This document shows positions 6,743 through 15,427 of a stretch of 35,419 bases of DNA, in pieces. The stretch covers positions 1-35,419 of the forward strand of contig MKVK01000054.1 in the NCBI GenBank assembly GCA_001898825.1. Direction: 5' to 3'. The stretch comes from Magnetospirillum sp. 64-120. GTDB taxonomy: Bacteria > Pseudomonadota > Alphaproteobacteria > Rhodospirillales > Magnetospirillaceae. Positions within the stretch are counted from its first letter, which is position 1. Every line of letters begins with the position of its first letter. A program made the translations under genes and the position numbers. The notes beneath the pieces were generated by a model. The model saw only the letters and a list, made by a program, of their open reading frames with translations. It did no database searches and was not told the origin of the DNA.

Positions 6743-7578
6743 GGCACCGCCACCAAGCGCCAGTCCGGCGGGCCGCCCTGGGGCGGGACCGCAGCCAGTT
6801 CCCGCAGGCCGGAGCGCAGGGCCAGGCAAGTCAGCGCCCCACCGGCGTAGGCGCCGGTGTCGATGCCCATCCGCCACTCCAGCACAGCGGGTTCGGGCTC
6901 GATGGTGTGGCCGTGCACCACGCATTTGCCGTGCCAGCAGGGTCGGCCCAAGAATTCATCACGGATCCACAACAGGTCCTCGGCCCGTTGCTGGGCCAGG
7001 GGAACGCCGGGCCGCAGGCCGGCGTGGACGAAGACGTAGTCGCCACTTTCGTAGGAGTGCCGCAACCCCCTGAGAAAATCCAGATGGCGGTCGGGCAGCG
7101 CCTGGGCCAGTCGGTCACGCGACTGCCGGAGCGTTTCCGCCGCCGCCGGCGGCACGCCATAGCTGGCCATGGTTTCGATCCCGCCGAAGCGCAGCCAAGG
7201 GGCGTGGGTCTGCGGATCGTCCAGAAAGCCCAGGACCGAGGCCTCGTGGTTGCCGGCCAGGAACACCCAGCGCACCGTCGGCTCGGCCTGGGGCAGATCG
7301 CACAACAGGTCCAGAACGGCGCGGCTGTCGTCACCACGGTCGATGTAGTCACCCAGGAAAACCGCCACCGGGACCTCGCCGCGTGCGCGGTCGTCCTGGG
7401 CGCGGGCGGCGATGGCGGCGACCATGGCGCGCAATTGCCCGACCTGCCCATGAACGTCTCCTACCGCGTAGACGCAGTGTCCCGGCGCCGGAGCCAGCGC
7501 ACGGCGGCAAGCGGGGTCAAGGGCGGCGCGGTCGCCGCGCCGCGCCGGAAGGATGGTGCGTAGAAAAGCCGAAATCAT
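6739..7578 (-). CDS. PPP-family metallophosphoesterase / protein phosphatase
   Basis: A 279-residue calcineurin-like phosphoesterase of the PPP group. The three metal-binding blocks are in order: GDVHG (residues 40-44), GDYIDRGD (76-83) and GNHE (109-112). Further His residues occur in FVHAGLRPG and VVHGHTIEP. These proteins dephosphorylate Ser/Thr/Tyr-phosphorylated proteins or cleave dinucleoside polyphosphates. The gene is coupled to the wecG-like gene (GTGA overlap) and divergent from the Wza gene. The window has no Wzb-type low-molecular-weight phosphatase for the BY-kinase, so this enzyme could fill that role; that is inference. The ATG at 7578 is the first in frame. Confidence 0.88.
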   Translation of the reverse strand: MISAFLRTILPARRGDRAALDPACRRALAPAPGHCVYAVGDVHGQVGQLRAMVAAIAARAQDDRARGEVPVAVFLGDYIDRGDDSRAVLDLLCDLPQAEPTVRWVFLAGNHEASVLGFLDDPQTHAPWLRFGGIETMASYGVPPAAAETLRQSRDRLAQALPDRHLDFLRGLRHSYESGDYVFVHAGLRPGVPLAQQRAEDLLWIRDEFLGRPCWHGKCVVHGHTIEPEPAVLEWRMGIDTGAYAGGALTCLALRSGLRELAAVPPQGGPPDWRLVAVP

Positions 7579-7608
7579 CTATGCCGGTTGGCCCAAGAGA
7601 GTGGCGTA

Positions 7609-7637
7609 TTCCCAGATGTGTCCGCGTATCCTATAGT
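7609..7637 (+). promoter_or_regulatory. Candidate promoter of the wza-like operon
   Basis: TTCCCA, 17 nt, then TATAGT, lying 51 nt before the Wza ATG in the 110-bp divergent gap 7579-7688. The -10 matches 5 of 6 consensus positions, the -35 only 3 of 6. AGGA precedes the ATG at 6 nt spacing. Confidence 0.35.
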
Positions 7638-7688
7638 GTCGGCAAAACTTGTGCAGTCCAAATATCGCCTCAGCCTACAGGATGATCC

Positions 7689-8255
7689 ATGCGTGCCCTT
7701 GCCGCTTTTTGCCTTGCCGTTCTGACCTTGGCCGGTTGCAGTAAGCTATCCATCCCCACCGAGGACGCGCCGTCGAGCATCGGCAACTTCGCCGAGGGAT
7801 ACCTGCTTGAGCCGGGCAACCGGGTCCGCATCATCGTCTTCAACGAACAGAACCTGTCGGGCGAATTCCAGATCGACACCAGCGGCAACCTCAGCATGCC
7901 GCTGATCGGCACCGTCCCCGCCGCCGGCGTCACCGCGCCAACCCTGGTCAAGCGGGTCGAGGACGTGCTGACCCGCAGCAACTACATGCGCAACCCCAAG
8001 GTGGCTGTGGAGATCCTGACCTATCGGCCGTTCTACGTGCTGGGCGAGGTCAAGCAGCCGGGCGAGTATTCTTATACCGTCGGCATGACCGTGCTGTCGG
8101 CGGTGGCCCGCGCCGGCGGCTACGACTATCGCGCCCGCGAAGGCGAGGTGATCCTGGTCCGCATCGTAGATGGACTGGAACGTCAGTATCGCGGCCTGGA
8201 GCGCACGCCAATCCTGCCGGGCGACATCATTCGTGTCACCGAACGCTATTTCTGA
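7689..8255 (+). CDS. Polysaccharide export lipoprotein, Wza family
   Basis: A 188-residue outer-membrane polysaccharide export protein. The N-terminus is a lipoprotein signal with lipobox LAGC, making Cys17 the lipidated residue. The Poly_export domain follows, from the YLLEPGNRVRIIVFNEQNLSGEFQID block at about residue 38, and an SLBB domain starts near FYVLGEVKQPGEYSY. It is much shorter than E. coli Wza (about 380 residues) and lacks the C-terminal helix that forms the outer-membrane pore. The pore may therefore come from the beta-barrel protein at 14104-15414, as in other short-Wza systems. It begins a plus-strand operon with the SDR and beta-helix genes. Confidence 0.92.
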   Translation: MRALAAFCLAVLTLAGCSKLSIPTEDAPSSIGNFAEGYLLEPGNRVRIIVFNEQNLSGEFQIDTSGNLSMPLIGTVPAAGVTAPTLVKRVEDVLTRSNYMRNPKVAVEILTYRPFYVLGEVKQPGEYSYTVGMTVLSAVARAGGYDYRAREGEVILVRIVDGLERQYRGLERTPILPGDIIRVTERYF

Positions 8256-9210
8256 GCCGGGGGGCATCGTCGTCACCGGTGGCGCCGGGTTCGTCGGCGC
8301 CCCGCTGACCGCCTTGCTTCTGGCGCATGGGCCGGTGACGGTGGTCGACGACCTGTCGGTAGGCCGTCCCATGCCCACCCCGGCGACAGGGCTGACCTGC
8401 CTGCGCGCCGACATCCGCGACCGCGCCGCCATGGCCGCAATCATTGCCCGCCATCGCCCGCGCACCATCGTCCACTTGGCGGCCATCCACCACATCCCCA
8501 CCTGCGAGCGCGACCCGGCCCGGGCCATGGACGTGAACGTCATGGGGTTCCAGTCGGTACTGGACGCCGCCGCCCAGGGCGGTTGCCGCCATGTGGTGCT
8601 GGCGTCCAGCGGCGCCGTCTACGACTGGAGCGACGGCCCGCTGGCTGAAACCGCGCCGCTGGCCCCGCGCGACGTCTACGCGGCGTCGAAGGCCGCCAAC
8701 GAACACCAGCTGACCGCCTGGACCATGGCCGGGCACGGCCATGGCTGCGTCGCCCGCATGTTCAACGTCATCGGCCCCGACGACCCCAACGGCCACCTGA
8801 TCCCCGACATCCTGGCCCGACTGGGCGAGGCCGTCGGCGCCCAGGTTCGCCTGCGCCTGGGCAACCTGGACACCCGGCGCGATTTCGTCGATCTGCGCGA
8901 CATGGCCGCCGGGCTGGCCGCCCTGGTGACCCGCCCCCCCCAGAACCGCCCCACTCCCGAGGTGTTCAACCTGTGCAGCGGCCGCGACCACAGCGCCGCC
9001 GACATCGCCCTGGCCCTGGCGGCGCAACTGGGCGTCACCGCCACCTTGGTCACCGATCCCGCCCTGTGCCGCCCGGTCGACCGCCCCGGACAACTGGGGG
9101 TGCCCGACAAGGCGCGGGCTGAACTGGGTTGGAGCGCCCGCCACGACCTGGACGCCAGCCTCGCCGCCATCGTCCGGTGGTGGCGCCAGCGCATCGCCTC
9201 ATGCGCCTGA
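8233..9210 (+). CDS. NAD-dependent epimerase/dehydratase (extended SDR)
   Basis: A 325-residue nucleotide-sugar epimerase-type enzyme. The NAD-binding TGGAGFVG is at residues 15-22. VVDDLSVGRP follows as the end of strand 2, LAAIHHIPTCERDP as the usual substrate and cofactor strand, and the active-site Tyr and Lys lie in DVYAASKAANEH with SSGAV before it. The closest general type is UDP-glucose/GlcNAc 4-epimerase or related dTDP-sugar enzymes; the exact sugar cannot be read from sequence. The GTG at 8233 was chosen because the ATG at 8170 would overlap the Wza gene by 86 bp and put 35 residues before the Rossmann fold. With GTG the overlap is 23 bp. Confidence 0.88.
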   Translation: MSPNAISEPGGIVVTGGAGFVGAPLTALLLAHGPVTVVDDLSVGRPMPTPATGLTCLRADIRDRAAMAAIIARHRPRTIVHLAAIHHIPTCERDPARAMDVNVMGFQSVLDAAAQGGCRHVVLASSGAVYDWSDGPLAETAPLAPRDVYAASKAANEHQLTAWTMAGHGHGCVARMFNVIGPDDPNGHLIPDILARLGEAVGAQVRLRLGNLDTRRDFVDLRDMAAGLAALVTRPPQNRPTPEVFNLCSGRDHSAADIALALAAQLGVTATLVTDPALCRPVDRPGQLGVPDKARAELGWSARHDLDASLAAIVRWWRQRIASCA

Positions 9211-10643
9211 ACCGCCGCGACATGGCTGTGGCCGCCGCCTCGGCCGTCGTCACCGGCCTGGCCGCGACGCTGTGGACCACCACCCGGCCGCCACGCGACC
9301 GCCGCGACGTCCGCGCCTTCGGCGCCCGTGGCGACGGCGTCCAAGACGATTCCCCGGCCATCCAAAACGCCATCGATTCCGGCACCCCGGAACTGTGGTT
9401 CCCGCCCGGCACCTACCGGCTGGGCCGATCGCTACGCCCGGCCTCGAGACAGCATTGGCGCGGCGACGGCCCCACCGCCTCGGTCCTGGTGTTCGGCGGC
9501 TCCGCCGATCAGCCGCCCTTCAACCTGCTGCACGGCGACCATCCACTGGCCGACTTCAGCCTGACCAGCCTGGGGTTCCACGGCGGTCGGCCGGCCCAGC
9601 TGGTCAACGGCCGCGACGGCCAACAGGGGTTCGCCCTGTACCTGCGCGGGGCGCTGGAACGCCTGTCCATCCGCCAGTGCCGCTTCGACCATTTCGGTGA
9701 CGGCCGGGCCGGCGGCGGCGGCATGATCCTGGGTCCAGCCCCCGGCACAGCCGTCCCCGGCCCCGCCGACATCGTCGTCGAAGGCTGCGTCTTCGCCGAC
9801 AACGGCAACGTTCCCGGTCTTTATATCTCGGCCAGCGACGCTGGACCGGGACCGTCGGCGGGCATTCGCATCCATGGCAACAGCTTCGGCGGCAGCGTCG
9901 GCAGCCTGAAAGTACAGAACGCCGTCTACGTGCTGGGCGGCGGCCCCGGCCGGGAACTTCGCCAAGTGGACATCAGCGACAATCGCTTCGACCTGACCGC
10001 GCCGGTGGACGCGGCCATCGAGACCAACTGGATCGAGGGTTTCTCCATTGCCGGCAACATCGTCGACATCCGCTCCGCCCTACCCGACTCGGCGGCCATC
10101 CTGATCCGCGACGGCAGCGCCAAGGGTGTGGTCGGCGGCAACGTCATCTCCAGCGACAGCGACTTGGACAGCCTGCGCGGCATCGCCCTGCTGAACTTCC
10201 AGCACCCCGGGCGCATCACCGACGTGGTGGTCGCCGGCAACGTGGTCAGCGGCGTTGCCGGCGCCATCGCCGTCGATCGGGGATCGTCGGGGGTGGTGGT
10301 CGCCGACAACCGTCTGCGCGGCCGTGATCTGCCCGGCGGCTTCGGGGTGCGCGTGGTCGACGCCGAAGCCGTCCGCGTCAGCGGCAACATGATTTCCGAC
10401 AGCCGGCACGCTGTTTTGCTGGGGCACGGCGACCAGCCGCAATCAGCCTTGCGCGACGTGGTGGTGGAACACAACCATTTCCTGCGCTGCGGCGGCGGCG
10501 GCAGCGCCATCGTCGGCGCGCTGCATCCCGACGGGGGCTTGGTCGCCGAAGCCGTGGAGATCCGCCACAACGTCGTCACCGCCGCAGCCGCCGGCAGCCC
10601 GCTGCTGGATCCGGCCTGGACCATGCGCCTGGCCCAACCCTAG
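9201..10643 (+). CDS. Tat-exported right-handed beta-helix protein
   Basis: A 480-residue protein with an N-terminal Tat-like signal (LNRRDMAVAAASAVVTGLAA). The N-terminal block DVRAFGARGDGVQDDSPAIQ near residue 36 is the signature of Pectate_lyase_3 proteins. Many short Gly/Asn/Val repeats follow (VVVAGNVVSG, VVVADNRLRG, VRVSGNMISD), typical of parallel beta-helix rungs. In exopolysaccharide loci such proteins are polysaccharide lyases, hydrolases or C5-epimerases in the periplasm. Which one applies here is not visible. The start ATG overlaps the SDR gene by 10 bp. The 3' end is only 4 bp from the convergent glycosylphosphotransferase gene. Confidence 0.87.
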   Translation: MRLNRRDMAVAAASAVVTGLAATLWTTTRPPRDRRDVRAFGARGDGVQDDSPAIQNAIDSGTPELWFPPGTYRLGRSLRPASRQHWRGDGPTASVLVFGGSADQPPFNLLHGDHPLADFSLTSLGFHGGRPAQLVNGRDGQQGFALYLRGALERLSIRQCRFDHFGDGRAGGGGMILGPAPGTAVPGPADIVVEGCVFADNGNVPGLYISASDAGPGPSAGIRIHGNSFGGSVGSLKVQNAVYVLGGGPGRELRQVDISDNRFDLTAPVDAAIETNWIEGFSIAGNIVDIRSALPDSAAILIRDGSAKGVVGGNVISSDSDLDSLRGIALLNFQHPGRITDVVVAGNVVSGVAGAIAVDRGSSGVVVADNRLRGRDLPGGFGVRVVDAEAVRVSGNMISDSRHAVLLGHGDQPQSALRDVVVEHNHFLRCGGGGSAIVGALHPDGGLVAEAVEIRHNVVTAAAAGSPLLDPAWTMRLAQP

Positions 10644-10647
10644 GTGT

Positions 10648-11916
10648 TTAGTCCCGTTTTTCCGACAACGCCCCTTGCGCCAGGGCCGGCAGAGTGGCCA
10701 GCAGGATACGCAGGTCCAACAAAAGCGACCAGCGGCGGATGTAGTCCAGATCCAGCTCCAGCCGGGCGCGGATCGCCTCGAGCGTGCCGGCGTAGCCGCG
10801 CCAGCCCCGGACCTGAGCCAGCCCGGTGATGCCCGGCCGCATACGGAAGCGCTGGACGTAATGGGGCAACTGACTGCCCCAAGCCATGTCGTGGGGGAAG
10901 GCGTGGGGACGCGGCCCCACCAGCGACATGTCGCCGGTCAGCACATTGAACAATTGCGGCAGTTCGTCCAGCCCCCAGCGACGCAGGAAAGCGCCGAAGC
11001 GGGTGATGCGGGCGTCGCCGCCCTGCGCCTGCGGCGCCTCGGCCTGCCCGGCGGCGGCGGCGACCATGGTGCGGAACTTGTAGATGGTGAAGGCCGCCCC
11101 GCCCAGGCCCAGCCGCTGTTGCCGGAACAGCACCGGCCCTGAACGGTCCAGGGCGATGACAGCGGCGATGGCCAGCATGGGGATGGCGCACAGAGCCAGG
11201 GCCAAACTGCCCAACAACAGGTCGGACAGACGCTTGGCGAAATCGTCCAGGGGGTTGGGCCGGGGCACCAACGGCACCGACGCCAGCGCATCGTCGGCAC
11301 AGAACAGGTCGGGACAATAGCGCAAGGCCACAGGGTTGCCGTGCAGGGCCAGCACCAGGGCGGTGCGGTCGGCTGGTTCGGGCACCCGCCCGACCACGAC
11401 GATCTCGTCGCCAGGGGCCAACTTGTCGCCGTCCGGGCCGTTCAGCCAGTCCAGAACCTGCGGCAAGGTCAGGCAAACCACCTGCTGCCCCGGCGCCACC
11501 GGCTGACGCTGGCCTAGCGTCCCAAGCTCGACAGCGTCGCCCACCAGGATCAACCGCCCCCCGCCGCGCGTCGACTCCGACAGCGCCAGCACCAGCAAAC
11601 CCAGCCACGACGCCGCCAGCCAGTACGCCGACCACAGACGCGAATAGCTGTCCGACAGCTTGGCCCCATAAGCCAGGGCGGTCATCACCAACGCCACCAG
11701 CAGCAGCCGTCCCAGGATGGCGCCGCCCAGGATGGTCGGCGAGGCGCGGCGGCGTAGCGGCAGACATTGTTCACACACCAAGTTCAGCCACAGGGCCAGC
11801 AGCACCGCCAGCCAGTACGAGGCGGGCATCAGCAGGTCGTGGTGGCGGATTGCGTAGGCCACCACGGCGCAGACGCCGATGACCAAAGAACGCATGGCCA
11901 AGCTGTCACGAAACAC
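10648..11916 (-). CDS. Polyprenyl glycosylphosphotransferase (initiating sugar transferase)
   Basis: A 422-residue membrane protein that would start repeat-unit synthesis by moving a sugar-1-phosphate to undecaprenyl phosphate. The N-terminal half has four or five hydrophobic segments and a Rossmann-like part (GGGRLILVGDAVELG). The C-terminal catalytic domain follows one more membrane helix and has the family blocks RSGPVLFRQQRLG, FTIYKFRTM, LDELPQLFNVLTGDMSLVGP and RPGITGLAQV. The start is a GTG at 11916 with GGAG 7 nt upstream, overlapping the flippase gene by 11 bp. An ATG seven codons later lacks a good ribosome site. It is last in the operon with the flippase and TylF-like genes. Confidence 0.93.
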   Translation of the reverse strand: MFRDSLAMRSLVIGVCAVVAYAIRHHDLLMPASYWLAVLLALWLNLVCEQCLPLRRRASPTILGGAILGRLLLVALVMTALAYGAKLSDSYSRLWSAYWLAASWLGLLVLALSESTRGGGRLILVGDAVELGTLGQRQPVAPGQQVVCLTLPQVLDWLNGPDGDKLAPGDEIVVVGRVPEPADRTALVLALHGNPVALRYCPDLFCADDALASVPLVPRPNPLDDFAKRLSDLLLGSLALALCAIPMLAIAAVIALDRSGPVLFRQQRLGLGGAAFTIYKFRTMVAAAAGQAEAPQAQGGDARITRFGAFLRRWGLDELPQLFNVLTGDMSLVGPRPHAFPHDMAWGSQLPHYVQRFRMRPGITGLAQVRGWRGYAGTLEAIRARLELDLDYIRRWSLLLDLRILLATLPALAQGALSEKRD

Positions 11917-13084
11917 GGCGGGTCTCCAGGCTGCGGATGGTCAGCCAGGCCAGGGTGGCGGCGACCGCCACTCGCAGGGCCAAGACCGGCTCCAGTCCCT
12001 GCCACGCCCCCAAGGCCACCTGGGCCAGGATGGAAAACGGTACAGCCCCCAGCATGAAGGCCGCCGCCGTCCCTTCCCGCCCGACGGCGAAAGTCAGGGG
12101 AAAGGTCAGCGCGCTGGTCATCATCATCGACCATTCCAGCGCCAGCAACAGCGCCGCCCAATGCTGACCGGGCAGGAACAGCCACGCCAGCATCGGCAGC
12201 GCCAGACACATGAGCGCCGCCAGAACCGCCAGAGGAGCCCGCAGCATCCGCCAAGTCAGCACCGGGTCAGCGCCGCGCACCGTCGCCGGCACCAGCACGC
12301 GGTCCACCTGGGCGACGATGCCGGCCATGGCCTGCAACACCTGCACCACGATCAGCGCCGGCGCCAGCACCTGGGGGCGCAGGTCAGACACCAGGAAGGG
12401 CAAGGCGCGGTCGCTCAGGATGCCCACCAGCGAAAGCCCCCACAGCCGCAAGGCGGGAAACGGGGGCATGGCGCGCGGACGGCGCGGCAGCAGCACGGCA
12501 GCCGGCAAACCGGCAAGCCGGCCGCACACCACCTGCAACAAGATTCCGGCGGAAAAGCCCAGGCCCAGCAGCAAATCGGCGGCAGCCGGCCACAGAAGGG
12601 CACCGCCGACCCCCGCCACCGCCTGTACCACGGCACGGGCGACCACCGAGGCCGAGGCCAGACGCGTGTGCCCCAGGCCGAACAAAAGCGGCAGTGGATT
12701 GACCGCCGTCGCCGCCAGTCCCGGCAGCGCCGCCAACAGAACCCGGCGTGACACCGCGGGATCGGGGGCGGCGGCCCCCAGGACATGCCAAGCCAGCCCG
12801 CCCAGGACGGTCAGGGCCAGCAGGCGAAACACCACCGCCTCGCGCCAGGGCGACAGCCAGTCCCGGGGCGACGCCGACTGTCGCAGGAAATATGAACCGA
12901 ACCCCATCTCGCCCAGAAAGGCCACGCTGGTCGCCGCCAGCAGACCAAGCACCAGGTCGCCAAAGCCAGCGCGCCCCAACAACGCCAGCAAGCTCAGTTG
13001 CGCCGCCAGATTGACCGCCTGAGCCAGTCCCTGGGCCCCGACCGGCCCCAAGGGATGCAAGGTGCGCAACAAAGCCTTGGTCAT
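11906..13084 (-). CDS. Wzx-like polysaccharide flippase (MOP superfamily)
   Basis: A 392-residue protein made almost wholly of hydrophobic segments, about 10-12 by eye, with few charged residues between them. This is the pattern of oligosaccharide flippases. The N-terminal stretch with GPVGAQGLAQAVNLAAQLSLLALLGRAGFGDL resembles the first helices of the polysaccharide synthase (Wzx) family in layout. It would move the undecaprenyl-linked repeat from the cytoplasmic to the periplasmic face. It is flanked by the TylF-like gene (6 bp upstream) and the initiating glycosyltransferase gene (11-bp overlap), which supports the call. A general MATE-type transporter is the alternative. Confidence 0.78.
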   Translation of the reverse strand: MTKALLRTLHPLGPVGAQGLAQAVNLAAQLSLLALLGRAGFGDLVLGLLAATSVAFLGEMGFGSYFLRQSASPRDWLSPWREAVVFRLLALTVLGGLAWHVLGAAAPDPAVSRRVLLAALPGLAATAVNPLPLLFGLGHTRLASASVVARAVVQAVAGVGGALLWPAAADLLLGLGFSAGILLQVVCGRLAGLPAAVLLPRRPRAMPPFPALRLWGLSLVGILSDRALPFLVSDLRPQVLAPALIVVQVLQAMAGIVAQVDRVLVPATVRGADPVLTWRMLRAPLAVLAALMCLALPMLAWLFLPGQHWAALLLALEWSMMMTSALTFPLTFAVGREGTAAAFMLGAVPFSILAQVALGAWQGLEPVLALRVAVAATLAWLTIRSLETRRVS

Positions 13085-13090
13085 GCCGGT

Positions 13091-13825
13091 TCAACCGCCT
13101 TCGGGATGGTCGACATGACACAGGAACGCCTGGGCCGCCGGGCCATAGGCGAACCACGGTTCAAGCCGGATGCCGCCCACCGCCGAGAACTCGGCCACGG
13201 CGCGGCGCTGACCGCGGCCCTGGTCGGCACGGAATAGGTTGTAGTCGTCGCACAGCACCACCGTCCCCTGGACCAGACAGGGAGAGACAGCCCGCAAGGC
13301 GTCGCGGGTCGAGGCGTAAAGGTCGCAATCCAGGTGGACGATGGCCGCCGGCCGCAGCCCCACCTGGGCGGCGGTGTCGGCGAACAGGCCGGGGACCAGA
13401 CGCAGTTCGGGGGAGCGCAGCCCGGCACGGGCGCAATCGCCGGTCACTATGTCCAGGTCGCACCAGAACGATCCCGGCGCCAGGGTGTCCTCGCCCTCGT
13501 CGTTGTCGGGCATCCCGGCGAAGGTGTCGAAGCCGTGGAACAGCGGGCGGTGAGCCAGGAAGGCGGCGACGGTGCCCCGGCGCTGGAACGGCAGGGCACG
13601 GCCCTGTGCCAGACGGCGTCGGAAATAGCGGTACGAGAACCAGCTGTTGACCATGGACCAGCCGCCATGCACCCCGAACTCGTAGTAGTCGCCGGCCAAT
13701 TGCGTTGCATGGACATAGCCCCATGCCCGATGCAACGCGCCCAGGGCGTCGTTGCGGTGCAGGTTGGCGCCGACGCGCATGCGCCGGAAGACAATGCGGG
13801 CCTTCTTGCGAAGACTGTCAATCAT
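13091..13825 (-). CDS. TylF/MycF-like methyltransferase
   Basis: A 244-residue protein resembling macrocin O-methyltransferase (TylF) family members found in many polysaccharide loci. The SAM region is GDYYEFGVHGGWSMVNSW, FHGFDTFAGMPDNDEGEDTL is the family-typical strand and loop, and IVHLDCDLYASTRDAL with VVLCDDYN gives the metal-binding Asp residues. It probably methylates a sugar hydroxyl. The ATG at 13825 was preferred; the frame is open to a TTG at 13885 but those residues add nothing family-like. It is the first gene of the minus-strand operon with the flippase and initiating transferase. Confidence 0.82.
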   Translation of the reverse strand: MIDSLRKKARIVFRRMRVGANLHRNDALGALHRAWGYVHATQLAGDYYEFGVHGGWSMVNSWFSYRYFRRRLAQGRALPFQRRGTVAAFLAHRPLFHGFDTFAGMPDNDEGEDTLAPGSFWCDLDIVTGDCARAGLRSPELRLVPGLFADTAAQVGLRPAAIVHLDCDLYASTRDALRAVSPCLVQGTVVLCDDYNLFRADQGRGQRRAVAEFSAVGGIRLEPWFAYGPAAQAFLCHVDHPEGG

Positions 13826-14103
13826 AGGTTGACCCAACAAAAAACGAACGGGAGCAATCGAACACACGGTTAATGAAATCCACAAAAAATCCAGAAGATC
13901 AACGCAGGATGACGAATCCAGTCAGAACCTTGACCTCATTCCCGCCACGGATTGACGAAAACCAACCAAATACCCGAAAAAATTCAGCCTCCCCGTCAAA
14001 AGCCACATAAGGATTGGCTGTTTATTTGAACCATTTTCTTGACACACGCTTGCAGGAAGAGATATGCGCTTGAATGCGCGCCGCAGAGGGGGAGTTGTTG
14101 CGA
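13826..14103. promoter_or_regulatory. Divergent intergenic region between methyltransferase and barrel genes
   Basis: A 278-bp AT-rich gap, clearly lower in GC than its neighbours, and the main divergent regulatory region of the cluster. For the plus strand, TTGACA at 14039-14044 is a perfect -35. The best -10 is a weak TATGCG at 14063-14068 (18-nt spacing). Further TTGAC motifs occur at 13930 and 13952. No clear -10 was found for the minus-strand operon. No gene is visible in it. Confidence 0.45.
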
Positions 14104-15414
14104 ATGTCGCCTCGTTACTTGGCTTTCGGGATTGGTGTGATTCTGGCGGCTGGCTGTGGCACCGCCCTGGCCCAGGATGACGTGAAGGGCACCGGCCTGA
14201 AAAGCGAATCCGTGCGCAAGCAAAAGGACGGATTGCTGCCGCCCAAGGACGCCCTGGAGCAGAAGGACGGGGACATCGCCCCCGACCAGTACCAGCCGCA
14301 GGGCGTGGCGCTGGGCAGCTTCCTGCTGTTGCCGAAAGCCGAAGTGGACCTGACCCGCAACAACAACATCTACGCCAGCAATTACGACAGGGTGGGCGAC
14401 TTCCTCACCGCCTATCGGTCGGAAGCCGTCCTGAAATCCGACTTCCAGCGCCACGAGGTCACCGCCCAAGGCCGGATCGAGCGCAAGGAATTCCACAATT
14501 ACGACCGCGAAAGCGTCACCAATTCCTATCTCCGCCTGGCTGGTCGCTATGACTTCACGCCCCGCGACGTGGTCAACTTGGCGGTGTTCCACACCCGCGA
14601 CCACGAAGACCGCGGCAGCCTGGACGACGCCGGCGGCCTGCGGCCGACCGAATACCAGTACCTGACACTGGACGCGTCGGGGGTGATGAACACCGGCAAC
14701 CTGACGTCCAGCCTTGGCTTCCTGGCCACCAACCGCCAATGGGACGACACCCGCACCTCCACCGGGGTCACCCCGTCCCACTTCCGTAACCGCAACGACT
14801 ACGAACTGAAGTTGCGTGAAGCCTATGAATTCATTCCCGGTTACGCCGCCCTGGTCGAGGCCACCGGCATCCAGCGCCGCTACGAACACGACCGCGACCA
14901 GAGCGGCTATCGGCGCGACAGCGACGGCGTTCGTCTGGCCACCGGCCTGGGCCTGGATATTTCCGAGGTGATCCGTGGCGACGTGCTGGGCGGCTACATG
15001 TGGCAGGACTACGAAGACGCCCGGCTGGGCAACGTCAGCGGCGCCTTCTTCAAGGTCATGCTGAACTGGATGCCGACCCGCCTGACCACGGTGATCCCCT
15101 CGCTCGAGCGCAGCATCGAGGAAACCACCGCCAGCGGCGTCGCCGCCTTGTTGAGCACTGCGGCCTCGGTGACCGTGCGCCACGAATTGCAGCGCAACAT
15201 CATCTTGGGCTCGACCCTGTCCTACAGCGAGGACGAGCAGAAGAACGGCGAACTCACCGCGCACACCTACACGGGAACGGTGCGCGCCACCTATCTGCTG
15301 AACAGCAGCGTCTATGCCTCGGCGGAAATGACCGAGAAGCACAAGCTCAGCAACATCGACGGCCGCGGCTTCAACCAGACCATCGGCATGCTGCGCCTCG
15401 GCCTGCAATATTGA
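14104..15414 (+). CDS. Outer-membrane beta-barrel protein (BBP2 / EpsL-like)
   Basis: A 436-residue exported protein. Residues 1-24 form a signal peptide ending GTALAQ, with cleavage likely before DD. The rest is made of alternating polar/hydrophobic strands such as GSFLLLPKAEVDLTRNNNIY, and ends in LRLGLQY, whose C-terminal aromatic residue is typical of outer-membrane barrels. The layout matches the Putative beta-barrel porin 2 family, common in exopolysaccharide clusters. It probably forms or supports the export channel, complementing the short Wza. The ATG at 14104 gives a clean signal peptide and follows GGGGGAG; an ATG at 14074 would add ten charged residues. It is 13 bp upstream of the BY-kinase gene, which suggests one operon. 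Confidence 0.85.
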   Translation: MSPRYLAFGIGVILAAGCGTALAQDDVKGTGLKSESVRKQKDGLLPPKDALEQKDGDIAPDQYQPQGVALGSFLLLPKAEVDLTRNNNIYASNYDRVGDFLTAYRSEAVLKSDFQRHEVTAQGRIERKEFHNYDRESVTNSYLRLAGRYDFTPRDVVNLAVFHTRDHEDRGSLDDAGGLRPTEYQYLTLDASGVMNTGNLTSSLGFLATNRQWDDTRTSTGVTPSHFRNRNDYELKLREAYEFIPGYAALVEATGIQRRYEHDRDQSGYRRDSDGVRLATGLGLDISEVIRGDVLGGYMWQDYEDARLGNVSGAFFKVMLNWMPTRLTTVIPSLERSIEETTASGVAALLSTAASVTVRHELQRNIILGSTLSYSEDEQKNGELTAHTYTGTVRATYLLNSSVYASAEMTEKHKLSNIDGRGFNQTIGMLRLGLQY

Positions 15415-15427
15415 CGGTCGGCGCACC

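Noticed and set aside
14039-14054. Sigma54-like element (TTGACACACGCTTGCA)
   Set aside because: The -24 GG is GA and the spacing to the -12 GC is one base short, so a sigma70-type -35 is the simpler reading.
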